A DNA stretch of 64,000 bases, taken from Tragulus kanchil (taxonomy: Eukaryota; Chordata; Mammalia; Artiodactyla; Tragulidae). The stretch is from contig JAIOJX010000005.1 of assembly GCA_022376925.1 (NCBI GenBank), positions 161,513,001 to 161,577,000 on the forward strand, read 5' to 3'. Under the pieces are notes generated by a model. It was not told where the DNA came from. It did not search any database and saw only the letters and a program-made list of their open reading frames with translations. Each line of letters begins with the position of its first letter. Position 1 is the stretch's first letter. Positions 35,851-48,125 of the stretch are shown here, piece after piece. Made by a program: the position numbers and the translations under genes.

Positions 35851-36070
35851 AGGGCTTCCCAGGTGGCACTAGTGGTTTAAAAAAAAAAAAAAAAACAACC
35901 CTGTCTGCCAAGGCAGGAGACATAAGAAATGTGGATTCTGTCTCTGGATCAAGATCTTTGCAACCCACTCCAGGATTCTCGCCTGCAGAATCCCATAGCT
36001 AGAAGAGCCTGGCGGCTACAGTGCATAGGGTCGCAAAGAGTCGGACACGACTGAAGCAACTTAGCACGCA
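35851..36070 (+). repeat. Bov-tA/ART2A SINE with internal A run
   Basis: Sense element from agggcttcccaggtggcact to gggtcgcaaagagtcggaca and cgactgaagcaacttagcac. A run of A at about 35879-35896 interrupts the tRNA-like head, where other copies read TAAAGAATC. Confidence 0.9.
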
Positions 36071-36332
36071 TGCATAAGATCAACAATGAATAATAAAATA
36101 GAACAATTATAACAATATACTGTAGAAAAAGTTATGTGAAGGCAATAGCTTGACAGTCTGGTAACCAAGAGGGCTGCTAAGTCTATGTACACTGGGTAGG
36201 CAGGTGTATGTATACATGGATCTCTTGGACCAAAGAATTCACCTCCCAGGAGACAGAGCAGGATGGCACAAGATTTCAGCCTGATACTCAGAGTGCTGTG
36301 TAATCTAAAACATACGTATTTTATTTCTGGAA

Positions 36333-38562
36333 TTCTTCATGTAACGTTCTTTCACACTGCAGCTGACTGAGGGTAACCGAAACCACAGAGAACGAAACCA
36401 CGGGAAGCAAGACCACCAATCGGGGGGGCCCACCATACCTATCAAAATTTTAAATGACTCAGCAATCCATTCCTAGGGAATTTACCCTTCAGATAAATTT
36501 GCACACGTGCCTAAGGAGGCAGTGAGAATAACAGTTATCAGTCCAACTGTCCATCAAGCTAAATAAAATAAATGATGTGCTGGTTAAATAAACGACGTTC
36601 ATCCCCAGAAAGAAGGTGGTGGAGCCATGCAATAGGAGATGATACGTTACTATGTGGAAAAAGCGAAACACAGCATCGAGCACACGCTGCCGTTTGTGTG
36701 GGAGCGATGCGGACACACCGCCGGTGGCTGTCGAGCGCATCTCTGGAAGGACGAAGGGGACCCGGGGACCCAGGCTCGCTTCCGGAGGGGAGGCAGGGCG
36801 CCCAGCAACGGGAGGCTGACTTCTTGCCATGGGCGCTTGGAAGCGCTTGTGTGTGTGCGTGAGTGCCTGTGTGTTCTCATAGGCACAGACGACTTTCGTG
36901 AACAAACCCTGTTTCTTTTCATGGTTAAGGGAGGTGGTAGCTCTGGGTCTGGCCCTGGAGACGTCAGACCTGCCCCGTCGTTTGGGAACTTTCAATTTAG
37001 GAAAACGTCCCAAACGTCCTCCAATTGGTTTGCCCTCCAAGTTCCGCTTTGGTCACCCACTCCACAGCAGGGTTTCATTTCTCCAAACCAGCACCTCTCT
37101 GGGAAATCTTCTGCTTTGGCTCTGGGGATGTTTGGGGTTTTAGGGAATCCTTGCTCGGGGCAGCACCCCCTTGGGAAAACTGAGGCTGCCGTTTTTCTCA
37201 CAGGGACAATTGCAGAAGTGAAGGAAGAGCGTGGGGCCAGCTGGGGAAGGCTTGGACCTGGCCAGTGTCCCTCTGAAACACGAGGCTGGTCACTTCCTTC
37301 CTGGTAAAAATTCCACATTATAGCCTCTCTCCTCTGCCTCCAGGACACGCCCCTGATCACTGCTTCGCGGGCTCCTCTCCGATAAGCCGAGGGAACCTCT
37401 TCAGCCCAGCCAGCTACCCCTATCTCATTGGACCCTCCAGGCACTTTCTTCATGTAACGTTCTTTCACACTGCAGCTGACTGAGGGTAACCGAAACCACA
37501 GAGAACGAAACCACGGGAAGCAAGACCACCAATCGGGGCCCACCATACCTATCAAAATTTTAAATGACTCAGCAATCCATTCCTGGGGAATTTACCCTTC
37601 AGATAAATTTGCACACGTGCCTAAGGAGGCAGTGAGAATAACAGTTATCAGTCCAACTGTCCATCAAGCTAAATAAAATAAATGATGTGCTGGTTAAATA
37701 AACGACGTTCATCCCCAGAAAGAAGGTGGTGGAGCCATGCAATAGGAGATGATACGTTACTATGTGGAAAAAGCGAAACACAGCATCGAGCACACGCTGC
37801 CGTTTGTGTGGGAGCGATGCGGACACACCGCCGGTGGCTGTCGAGCGCATCTCTGGAAGGACGAAGGGGACCCGGGGACCCAGGCTCGCTTCCGGAGGGG
37901 AGGCAGGGCGCCCAGCAACGGGAGGCTGACTTCTTGCCATGGGCGCTTGGAAGCGCTTGTGTGTGTGCGTGAGTGCCTGTGTGTTCTCATAGGCACAGAC
38001 GACTTTCGTGAACAAACCCTGTTTCTTTTCATGGTTAAGGGAGGTGGTAGCTCTGGGTCTGGCCCTGGAGACGTCAGACCTGCCCCGTCGTTTGGGAACT
38101 TTCAATTTAGGAAAACGTCCCAAACGTCCTCCAATTGGTTTGCCCTCCAAGTTCCGCTTTGGTCACCCACTCCACAGCAGGGTTTCATTTCTCCAAACCA
38201 GCACCTCTCTGGGAAATCTTCTGCTTTGGCTCTGGGGATGTTTGGGGTTTTAGGGAATCCTTGCTCGGGGCAGCACCCCCTTGGGAAAACTGAGGCTGCC
38301 GTTTTTCTCACAGGGACAATTGCAGAAGTGAAGGAAGAGCGTGGGGCCAGCTGGGGAAGGCTTGGACCTGGCCAGTGTCCCCTCTGAAACACGAGGCTGG
38401 TCACTTCCTTCCCTGGTAAAAATTCCACATTATAGCCTCTCTCCTCTGCCTCCAGGACACGCCCCTGATCACTGCTTCCCGTCGGGGCTCCTCTCCGATA
38501 AGCCGAGGGAACCTCTTCAGCCCAGCCAGCTACCCCCTATCTCATTGGACCCTCCAGGCACT
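36333..38562 (+). repeat. Tandem duplication 9 (1.11 kb x 2)
   Basis: Copy 1 is 36333-37445 and copy 2 is 37446-38562, directly abutting. The offset goes from 1113 to 1110 after a G run (seven against four, near 36427/37540), then to 1117 because the last 160 bases of copy 1 show several C-run contractions and a shortened GCTTCGCGG stretch. Confidence 0.97.
36440..36845 (+). repeat. L1 LINE 3' end
   Basis: Old L1 3' UTR in sense: ctcagcaatccattcctagg, tccaactgtccatcaagcta, ctggttaaataaacgacgtt, then the degenerate tail with acgctgccgtttgtgtggga and ggaggctgacttcttgcc. The second copy is at about 37553-37955. Confidence 0.7.
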
Positions 38563-38770
38563 CTGTCCTACTTCCTGTTCCCAGGATACACCATGTGCTT
38601 CACGCCTCTCTATCTTTGCACATGCTACTCCCTTTTCTTGGATGCCTTTCCCATTTTGTCCACCTGGTAAACTCCTACTCACTCATCAAAACCCAGTCCA
38701 ATATCCCCACTTCTCCTTCACCTTCCCTGTTTCCCCCTCGCCCACTTCCAGTTTTCCTTATCCCATTCCC
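38563..38770 (-). repeat. L2 LINE 3' fragment
   Basis: Antisense L2-like: tttgcacatgctactccctt, ggtaaactcctactcactca and aacccagtccaatatcccca. Diverged. Confidence 0.6.
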
Positions 38771-39648
38771 TCTTCCACAGAATGTGTATTAAAGGCCCAC
38801 CACGTGTCAGGTGTTGTGCCACGTGCTGGGGACACAGCAGTGACAAAACCAAGAGTCCTGCCTCTTGGAAAATGCAGCCTGGTTGGCGGTTAGCCTTGAA
38901 GCATTACCACAAATCCCAAACTGCAACTTCAGAGCATGAAGGATTCCAGAAGGGGAGTCAAGGGTGGGGATGGGGAAGGGGGGTGAGCATGGGGGAGGGG
39001 GGGCCACACTTGGAGAACTGAATCCTCAGGGCCACCTCCCACCAATAGCTTGGCTGCCTGGCTTTGGGCCTGGCCTGACATCGCCCCTCTTGTCTCCTGA
39101 CCTCCCAGGAAAGCTGGAACAGGACTGGAAAACACCACTGGTCATAAGGGGCAGTGTCCACCCTTCCCATTTAAAAATAACTTTTGTGCAGAAAAAGGTT
39201 AAAAATAGCAATATGTGAAAATGGAATACGCCGAATGTCAGAGGAGGAGCAGGTCCGAACTGCTCCACGGTGGTGCTGCCGAGGAGGAGGGGTGGACCTG
39301 GCACTTTGAAGTGGGGAAAAACGTGACTTGTGCTCAGTGATCTAGAGGGAAGATTGGCTTAATTCGTTATTCTAAGGAAGGAACGGGGAACTAACATTTA
39401 TGTAACGCATGCTCGGACCCTGCTTCCTTGGTCCATACAGAGGCAAAGAGGGGATCATTTCTAAATGTCGCAAACCACACCAGCTGCAGAGGGAAAACAA
39501 GGGCCCTCCCACGGCTTTGCTAGTCCTGCCGCCTCCACGCTGCTGGTGCTTCCAAAGATGGGCACCGGTCCAAGTGACTCTAGGAAGTCCATGTTCTGAT
39601 CACATTACCACCCCTAATATGTGCAGAAGCTGAGCCCAGTTGCTTGGT
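38771..39648. other. Unclassified sequence with old repeat motifs
   Basis: A gtgttgtgccacgtgctggg block followed by gacacagcagtgacaaaacc at about 38810-38850 resembles a widespread ancient repeat, probably L2-related. The rest holds nothing I can name. Confidence 0.35.
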
Positions 39649-39660
39649 TTCCCAAGCCCC

Positions 39661-39888
39661 GTGTGTGTATGTTAGTCGGTCAGCTGCATCTGACTTTTTG
39701 TGACCCCGTGCACTGTAGCCCGCCAGGCTTCTCTGTCCATGGAATTCTCCAGGCAAGAATACTGCAGTGGAAGGGAATGATCTTCTTCAGGGGATCTTCT
39801 CCAGGGGAATCTTCCTGACCCAGGGATCAAACCTGTGTCATCTGCACTGCAGGTAGATTCTTTACCATTTAAGCTACCAGGGAAGCCC
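39661..39888 (-). repeat. Bov-tA/ART2A SINE with exact target-site duplication
   Basis: Antisense full-length element from gtgtgtgtatgttagtcggt to aagctaccagggaagccc, with a small internal duplication of the ttcaggggatcttc block at about 39786-39812. The exact 12-base repeat TTCCCAAGCCCC at 39649-39660 and 39889-39900 marks the insertion site. Confidence 0.93.
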
Positions 39889-40754
39889 TTCCCAAGCCCC
39901 AGGATCTAGTAAATATCGGAAACTTGATTTGCATCCAAGACTCTCTCTTCCCAGCCCCAGGATCCCACCCTCCTGGGTCCCCCCTCCAAGGCTTCTTGGG
40001 ATCTGAAATGGACCCCTTGCACCGCCCCTGACACCTAAAGGAGAGTTTATCCAGGTGGGCACGTGGACACTGGTCAAATGGCTGTAGCACTCCAGACTAC
40101 CAGGAGCTGCCATGAACTGCAGGGAACGGGTGGCTTCCATTACTTCACAAGGCTACCGAGAATGTTTCCTCCTAACACTGCTTGTCCGAGCCTGGGTTCC
40201 CTCAAACCAAAGCCAGAGACGAAGGTTCGTGTGCAGGCCATGGGCGGGGGAAGCAAGGCAGACAATGAAATAGGAAGGAGGGATACGAGATGGTGTGGGC
40301 CACTGTCTAGGGGCCTGGGGCCTCCATCCTACTGACATAGTCAGGGCAGCCTCCTGAAGGCTGGATCAGGACTGTCAGCCTGGCGACAAACTTGGAGCAA
40401 GACCCATGTGCTCCAGTCACCACGGACCATGGTGTTTCCAGAGGCTTTAACATCCCTCTCCTACACCCCAGCCTCTCCACAGGGCTTGACGGGTGCAGGA
40501 GATCTCAGGCAGGCTGACTGTGGCCTGGCCAGCACGTGCACAGAGGCCCTTTCTCTCAGTGAGGGAACAAACACTCCTCCAGGTCCTACTGTGTGCTTGG
40601 CACAGGGCTGGGGTGGAGGGGATGCCTGGGTGAAGCGGAGGGCAAGGCCCTGCCCCTGGAGGTGGTTACTCTTGGGGGACATGGACAAAGGATGAGGGAG
40701 CAAACCGCAGGAGGGAGGGGGGACAGAGGGGGCGCCTGCCAAAACGATGGGCAT

Positions 40755-40925
40755 CTACTGAGCCTGTGCTCTACAGCCTGAGAAGCGCAACTGCTGAGCC
40801 CTAAACCCTGTGCTCCGAAACAAGAGAAGCCGCTGCAACGAGAAACCCGCACACGGCAACTAGGGAAAGCACGTGGAGCAATGAAGACCTGGCAGAGCCA
40901 AGGACGCAGACGAAAAAATTAAAAT
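40755..40925 (+). repeat. CHR-type SINE, 3' part
   Basis: Starts in the middle of a CHR element (ctactgagcctgtgctctac) and continues through gtgctccgaaacaagagaag and cgagaaacccgcacacggca to an A-rich tail. The tRNA-like head is missing, so it is 5'-truncated. Confidence 0.85.
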
Positions 40926-42170
40926 TTTTGAAAAATCACTTTGTAATTGTAATTTAAAACATGCCAGTGGCACACCCTCTCTCCCCTCTCCCAGCAGATC
41001 CCCACCTCTGGCTCAAGCCCAGCTGCTTGAAAAGCACAGACCCAGACACCTGCCCGACTCCCTTTTCCTGGCTGTGTGCCCCCAGTGCCCGGTGCCCCAG
41101 CCTGGCACCACGGGGGATGGCCTGGGGCAGGAGGCAGGGGCTGACGTCATCCAAGGGTCCGGACTAGACTCGTGTCCTTGACAGCAGGAGGTGGTAGCCA
41201 ACCCACACCTCCATCTTCACGTCTCCCATCACTAGGAGGAAGTTCTCGTTTGTGCCCAGGTGCCCCTCCAGACAGGTGTTTGAGGACCACTCCCTGAAGG
41301 CCAGCCTTGGCTCCTACCCTGCACGACGTACCGGGCACCATGCTAGGAACGAGGACACAGAGCTGAAGCCCTGGTTCTCCGGGAGTCAAGAGCAAGTCAC
41401 AGAGTGGAAAGCAGCCCAAGAAGCCAAATTAGTCACGAAGACAACTGCGTTTTCCTTCAAAGCCTGGGAGAAGGTCCTGCTTCTCTGCTCTTTATCATGG
41501 AGACACTAGGAAGCCCCTTCCCCAGCTCTGCATCACAAAACCTCCCATCACAGGAACTCTCCCTGGTGGGGGAGCAGCCTGGCTGGAGCCTGGGCTAACT
41601 CCAGCAGTTGGGGACAGTAGGGGAAGGGGCATTCCTACCATTTCTGCCTCCACCAAAGACAGCTTCAGCCACCGCCCCAAGGCCAGGGCGGAGGCAGCCA
41701 CCACCAGGCTGAGTGAGGAGACTGGGCTGAGGAAAGAGGCCGGGCTGAGGAAAGAGGCCGGCCTGATGCCGCTGCAGACACTGAGTGCCAGGGGTTACAG
41801 TACGTCACGCTCCGCCCAATCTTCCCAGTTCCTTTCTGCTCTGCTAGCTGGTCACAGGGACGTTTGTCGAGTCACAACCTCTATGCTGGGCACATGAGAA
41901 ATCCCTGACTTCGATATGGACCCTGCAGATCTCTATCTAACTCGCTTTTCCTTCCGGCGTGGGCCCTCCAGAAGGTGGGCCCACCTCAGCAGGTGTGTGT
42001 GACCTCCGGGCTTTAGCTAGTGTTCCCCCCACCACCACCACTGGGCTCTTCTTCCGTGAAATTCTTCAGATTCCTTAAAAATCAACAGAGCATTTTTTTA
42101 AAAAACTGCCTCCTTCCTGGAGACCAGTTATAATCAACCTGAAAAGTAAGTTCACTGTCAACCCCAGCAC
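40926..42170. other. Unclassified unique sequence
   Basis: No exon or confident repeat recognised. It contains an exact 18-base tandem pair, GGGCTGAGGAAAGAGGCC, at 41724-41741 and 41742-41759. Confidence 0.45.
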
Positions 42171-42171
42171 A

Positions 42172-42398
42172 TCTCCAACAGGCAGCCACTCGCATGGTAC
42201 TCTTAAGTGCCTAGAACCCTCTGGAGCTAGCCATTCACCTTACAGTTTGAATGAAGGGCAGCCCTGGAGGCCAACATTCACATTGTAGTCTAAGTGCTTG
42301 CTCACTCCCTTCCCCCAGGCAGTCATTCTCATTGTAGTCTAAATGAATGGCGCCCTCTGGAGGCCCCCGTTCACACTGCAGCTTTTGTGACTGCTGGA
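42172..42398 (+). repeat. Degenerate 45-bp minisatellite, about five units
   Basis: Units of about 45 bases begin near 42172, 42217, 42262, 42307 and 42353. Each has a CCCTCTGGAGG-like block, then CATTCACATTGTAGTCTAAA-like sequence. Units 2 and 3 share CATTGTAGTCTAA exactly; units 1 and 4 share CCCTCTGGAG. The others are more diverged. Confidence 0.75.
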
Positions 42399-42764
42399 GT
42401 TAGGCAACAAGGTCTTAGCTTTCCACACTCTACAGAAGAAAACTGCCCCAAATTTCCAACCAGAGAGCCAGAGCTAAGATTTAATGCCTCCCCTATGTGC
42501 TGTCTGCTGCTTTTCCCTTCAGAGCTGGCAGGACTGGGGGGCAAAACCTCCGCTCCTCCAGCCTCTCAGGGCCTCCTGCCCACCACAGTCCCACAGTAAA
42601 GCCCAAACTCTCGTTCACTGCAGGCTTTTAGCCTCAGGCACAGGCTAGGACAGCTATGCTGCCTCCTTCTGCAGGAATGTCTTGATTTTCCAGGCAACAC
42701 AGGGTTAAGTACCAATGTGAGGGAAAGACAAAAACGTCTAGAAAGTTGTTAAAATTTTTGAACA

Positions 42765-42990
42765 GGGCTTCCCTGGTGGTCCAGTGGGTAAGGACACCGC
42801 CTTGCCATGCAAGGGGCACCGGTTCGATCCCTGGCCGGGGAAGATCCCACGTGCTGCGGAGTGGCTGGATGAGTGTGTCCAATTACGAGCCAGTGCTCTG
42901 GAGCGCATGCGCCCAGATCCAGTGCTCTGCAACAAGGGAGGCCACTGCAATGGGAGCCCTACACAGGCCAAAGAATAAAGAACGATGAAA
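42765..42990 (+). repeat. CHR-type SINE, long subtype
   Basis: Sense element: gggcttccctggtggtccag, ggttcgatccctggccgggg, gtgtccaattacgagccagt, ctctggagcgcatgcgccca and caaagaataaagaacgatga. It is the same subtype as the copies near 17.6, 49.9, 54.0 and 62.1 kb. Confidence 0.92.
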
Positions 42991-43663
42991 ATAGATATAA
43001 ATTAAAGAAAAGAGGCATGATGGGGAAAAGGAAAACATTTTGAACAGATGGGCTCTCTGCCCAGGGCTCTAGTCCCACGCACATCCTGAAGGGGCCACAG
43101 GAAGGTCTGGCTAGAACACCGCTGCTCAGACAGCATCTGGAAGGAAGGGCCTGGAGGGTCAATACAGGCGACCCTGTTCACGGCCCTTTGGCATGGTAAC
43201 GGCTCCAAGAGGTCCAGCCTCAGAGAAAACACTCAGCTCTGCTCAGCATTTTCAAGGGACCACAAAACGCAGCGTTAATGGTGACACCAGTTAACCTACT
43301 GAGACATTTGAGAGCACGTGTTCCTAGGCAGGGGCTGCGGGTGCTGCCGAGGAGGGGTCGAGGAGCACAGTGCTCGGGGGCACGGTGGATGAGCGACTCC
43401 CCAGCTCTGGGGCCCGTCTCATGATGACCTGAGCAGGAGCACTCAGGGAACCGAGATGCCAGAGGCTCTGATGGACGAGAGGCCACCTCTTTATGGATTC
43501 TTTGCTGATGACTTGACTGATTTTTGTTTCTGTCCATCCACGCAAAGGTCCTTGAGCAAGCTCGGGTGCTGCCTGATGAGGGGGTGGACCAGCCCTGACT
43601 TCCTGGGAAAAGAGCCACCAGGAAGGACAGAATCTCATTTACGGAGAGCCCAACGGCATCCTG

Positions 43664-43888
43664 GGGCTTCCCTGGGGCTCAGACAGTAAAGAATCTGCCT
43701 GCCAAGCTGAAAATCTGGGCTCAAGCCCTGGGCTAGGAAGCTCTTTTGGAGAAGGGAATGGCCACCCACTCCAATATTCTTGAGCTGGTGAGTGCATGCT
43801 CAGTCATGTCCAGCTCTTTGCAACTCTACGGACTATAGCTCGCCAGGCTCCTCTGTCCATGGAATGTGCCAGGCAAGAATCCTGGGGT
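43664..43888. repeat. Bov-tA/ART2A halves in opposite orientation
   Basis: 43664-43778 is the 5' half of the element in plus orientation (gcttccctggggctcagaca to cactccaatattcttg). 43790-43888 is the 3' half in minus orientation (cagtcatgtccagctctttg to ggcaagaatcctgg). The two halves together make one nearly complete element with its 3' half inverted. Confidence 0.85.
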
Positions 43889-44820
43889 ATTTCTGCAGGG
43901 CCACAGAGACTGAGCTACGAACACTTTCTCTTTGAACGCCATCCTGCACTCCCTCTGCCGGCCAGCCTGGTCAGGAGGCACAGGCCAGCATCAGGGACCA
44001 GAGTCTACGCCACGCCCCATGAGCCTTTGCCCAGGAGCACTCAGGACCAGGAGGGCTGCAGCATCCCCACCCGTCGGCAGCGGAGGCTGCCCTCTGGCTG
44101 AGGCCTGAACGGGCCGCCCAGCACAGCAGAGCTTTGTTCCAGCCTCCACCATCGATTGCTGTGCAGACGCTCTCCGTGAATGGCACTGTTGTGGTATTTT
44201 AAGAAGATTCTACAAATAGCGCTAACTCAGAATCAGCCTCAGAGCCAGCTGATACATGCTGCAGCCGTGAGGGCGGGCCAGCCCGGGAGCTCGGGCCAGG
44301 ACAATGGGGCCTCACAGGGGAGGCAGGGCAGGATGTTGGGTGACCCGGGCCTTTTCCGGGGTCTGTGGCCTCATTTCCCCCAGACTCGCCCGGCAGCAAC
44401 GCCCCCACCCCGCCACCCCCGCTGCTCTATCGCCCAGTCCTAATGGGTAGATTGCTTCTTGGGAGTTTATGGGGGAAGGAGGGACTCCCCAGCCTCTCTG
44501 AATAAAGAAAAGACCCCCCCCTCCCCAGCAGCCTTTTGGTGTCTGCGTCTCCCGGATTTCCAAGCTCTGCTGACATCCTGCAGGGCCGGGGTGGGGGTGC
44601 CGCACAGGAAGGGAGGATGTCCTTAGGTTTTCATCAGAAATCACTTTATTAGGTGGCCAGAGAAACCTCAAAGACCCAGTCCTAGCAGCCAAAGACTATT
44701 AATTGGATGAAAGACTATTAACTGAATGAATCTTTCCAGAAGACTCCATTCTTAAGATTTGAAAGATAGCTTACGGAACAGAGAAATAGCCTGAATTCAG
44801 GGTCATTCAGAGCTGAGTTT
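43889..44820. other. Unclassified sequence
   Basis: Nothing nameable. A C+G-rich patch with some CpG lies at about 44260-44420. No splice-supported exon was seen. Confidence 0.4.
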
Positions 44821-44829
44821 AGACTTAAC

Positions 44830-45000
44830 TTGCCCAGCCACAACTGGGCGGCTTGGGGCACATTACTGACCTTGCAGAGTCGCAATTTCTTCACCTCTAA
44901 CACTCACAGTACTGCATACCCCTTGCCGGGAAGGTTGAGATACCAGAAGCAGAGTGTGTGCGCGGCTTGGCCCAGTCGGAGCTCAGCAAATGTGGGCCTC
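44830..45000 (+). repeat. MIR-like fragment
   Basis: Sense MIR-like order: gcttggggcacattactgac, agagtcgcaatttcttcacc and ggaggttgagata-like sequence, with gagctcagcaaatgtgggcc at the end. Diverged. Confidence 0.5.
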
Positions 45001-45416
45001 TCTTCCTTCCCAGATGAAAGGCCATTTATCTAACGCATCTGCGCATTCCATTCATAAAATGCTTCTGAACTACAGCGGGGAAACCTGGCAGGCAGTAAGG
45101 AAACCCTCTTGACCCCGTGAATCCACAAAGACCTCACGGCTGCAGTGTCTGTGCAAACGGGACAGGAGACAGGGCCACCGCCTGTGACGAAGTAGAGGCT
45201 TAAGTCTAAGCCCATAGGGTACTGTTGAGACAATGGAGGAAGGATCATTTTTTGGACAGAGCTCCCTTCCCCCTCACCGCATTCTAAGGTCTGACTGCCC
45301 GTCAGAGTGAGGCTCCCCTCAACCCCCTCCCCTACCCTCGCCTTAAATGACCCCTGTGTGGCCGGCTCCCTCCCTCTAGGACTCCATTTGGAATAAAGAA
45401 GGTATGATACCTGCCC

Positions 45417-47631
45417 CGTAAATGGCCTCGCACAGAGGCTGCCCTCAGTTCATCAGGACAAAACCAGAATGAAGTCAGGCCTTGGGTCCAGAGCAGCCTG
45501 ACTCCAAGACTGTCTCCCTCCTGGGCACTCCCTTGCGAGAGTGGCATGGTCTTTCTCAGTCTGTCCTCAACAGTAAACTGAGAAAATGGAAACTTAAATG
45601 GACTTAAGCTCAAAGATCTCGCCCTGCTCCCAAGTTCAAGTTCTCAGCCGCCAGAAGTTGTTGACGCAGACTGGATGGTTTTTTTTTTCAGAATCCTCAG
45701 AAAAGGCTCTGCAGGGACCAGGATCAAAGAGAACAAAAGTGGGCCAGAAGCCACAACTGGTCCTGGGTGCCCAGTTTCCAGATCCTCCCCTCCCGAGGGG
45801 AGGCCTGAGAAGGAAGGTGGAGAAGGTGGGGAGCAGGTACAGGGGGTCCCGTGCCAGCTCCTCAGCCACATCGGGGGCTCTGTACCTGTAGAGATCGCCA
45901 CATGGCAGGCGGGGCCACTGTAAGCTCAGGATTGTGACTGGGCCAGTTAGAAGAGACGGAATGGAATCCTGGGGGTGCCCACATCTTCATGTCCTGGTGC
46001 ATCAAGGTGAGTGCCCAGTGATTAAGCATCCCCCCTGCTGCTGCCAGCTCCTGGGCATCAGCATGGAGAGCTAACTGGGGCGGAGGTGGGGGCCTGAAGC
46101 CAGCAGCACCTCCATCCACCCCACACAAGCCCTCCATGGGAGACTCTGAGCAGGTTCGGGAAATGGCTGTGCTCAGGGGCAGAGATCAGCTCCAGGGACG
46201 GGTCGCAGTCTCCAGCCTAAAAGGAACTCCAATGGGGGGAAAGTCCTGCATGTGTCTGACCTCAGAGAGGAACCTGGCCAGGCTTTGAGGCCCAGTTCAA
46301 GCCACAAAGGAGAAGCTGCTGGGTTGAGACTGCCCTTTGACTTTTTCCAAAGTGAATGTGACTTGGGAGTATCCAGACCTTTTGTTCCAAGTTTCATCAG
46401 CAAAGGGCAAATGCCACTTTTCCTTTGACTCTCTCTTGCGTGTTCTCCACCACCAGTCGTCAACACGGACACCTGGCTTGGAGCCGCATGGTATTAAAAG
46501 GGAACAGTACATGTGAGGATGGAGCCGCGTAAATGGCCTCGCACAGAGGCTGCCCTCAGTTCATCAGGACAAAACCAGAATGAAGTCAGGCCTTGGGTCC
46601 AGAGCAGCCTGACTCCAAGACTGTCTCCCTCCTGGGCACTCCCTTGCGAGAGTGGCATGGTCTTTCTCAGTCTGTCCTCAACAGTAAACTGAGAAAATGG
46701 AAACTTAAATGGACTTAAGCTCAAAGATCTCGCCCTGCTCCCAAGTTCAAGTTCTCAGCCGCCAGAAGTTGTTGACGAGACTGGAGGGTTTTTTTTTCAG
46801 AATCCTCAGAAAAGGCTCTGCAGGGACCAGGATCAAAGAGAACAAAAGTGGGCCAGAAGCCACAACTGGTCCTGGGTGCCCAGTTTCCAGATCCTCCCCT
46901 CCCGAGGGGAGGCCTGAGAAGGAAGGTGGAGAAGGTGGGGAGCAGGTACAGGGGGTCCCGTGCCAGCTCCTCAGCCACATCGGGGGCTCTGTACCTGTAG
47001 AGATCGCCACATGGCAGGCGGGGCCACTGTAAGCTCAGGATTGTGACTGGGCCAGTTAGAAGAGACGGAATGGAATCCTGGGGGTGCCCACATCTTCATG
47101 TCCTGGTGCATCAAGGTGAGTGCCCAGTGATTAAGCATCCCCCCTGCTGCTGCCAGCTCCTGGGCATCAGCATGGAGAGCTAACTGGGGCGGAGGTGGGG
47201 GCCTGAAGCCAGCAGCACCTCCATCCACCCCACACAAGCCCTCCATGGGAGACTCTGAGCAGGTTCGGGAAATGGCTGTGCTCAGGGGCAGAGATCAGCT
47301 CCAGGGACGGGTCGCAGTCTCCAGCCTAAAAGGAACTCCAATGGGGGGAAAGTCCTGCATGTGTCTGACCTCAGAGAGGAACCTGGCCAGGCTTTGAGGC
47401 CCAGTTCAAGCCACAAAGGAGAAGCTGCTGGGTTGAGACTGCCCTTTGACTTTTTCCAAAGTGAATGTGACTTGGGAGTATCCAGACCTTTTGTTCCAAG
47501 TTTCATCAGCAAAGGGCAAATGCCACTTTTCCTTTGACTCTCTCTTGCGTGTTCTCCACCACCAGTCGTCAACACGGACACCTGGCTTGGAGCCGCATGG
47601 TATTAAAATGGAACAGTACATGTGAGGATGG
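45417..47631 (+). repeat. Tandem duplication 10 (1.11 kb x 2)
   Basis: Copy 1 is 45417-46522 and copy 2 is 46528-47631. The offset falls from 1111 to 1109. Differences sit about 240-270 bases into copy 2 (gacgcagactggatgg against gacgagactggagg, and a shorter T run) and at the last bases of copy 1 (AAAAGGG against AAAATGG). Confidence 0.97.
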
Positions 47632-48125
47632 CAGACTCTGGGGTCAGACACCCTGGGCTAGAATCCCAGCTCTGAGGGGCCTACGGCAGGAGCAACCTAC
47701 AGCTCAGTTTCCTCATTTAGAGATTTATAATAGAATCCACTTGAGGGTCATGGTGAGAACTAAAGGAATGCCTATGTACAAAGTGCTTAAGATAGGGCTT
47801 CGCACACAGCAGGTGCTACATGGAACATAATTGCTTTTTTTCAACAAAACAACACTAGCCTCATCATTTTTCTGAGTCTTACCCTAAGTGTCAAGACAAA
47901 TAACAATGATTTCCATGACTGAGCACTTTCCAATGTGCCAGAAGCTTCATAGACAGAGGCCAATTTAAATTTTCCCTTGACATAAACTGGTGAGGCTGCT
48001 GGTATCCCAGTTTACAGGCAAAGGCACCCCTGTTTGGCTCAGAGAAGTAACTTGTCCCCAAGGCTGCAAGGATAGTAGAAGTAAGAGTCAGAATTCAGCA
48101 CCAGGTCTGTCCAACTCCCAGATGT
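47631..48125. repeat. Two MIR fragments in opposite orientation
   Basis: 47631-47825 is sense MIR (ggggtcagacaccctgggct, agctcagtttcctcatttag, cttcgcacacagcaggtgct). 47890-48125 is antisense (gtatcccagtttacaggcaa, gctcagagaagtaacttgtc, gtcagaattcagcaccaggt). They are independent old insertions. Confidence 0.75.

Noticed and set aside
36639..37307. Plus-strand open frame of 222 codons, with an antisense frame of 183 codons at 36489-37040
   Set aside because: Both overlap an old L1 3' end, both strands are open at once, and no family motif is visible. The repeat at 37.7-38.4 kb is the false duplication, not conservation.
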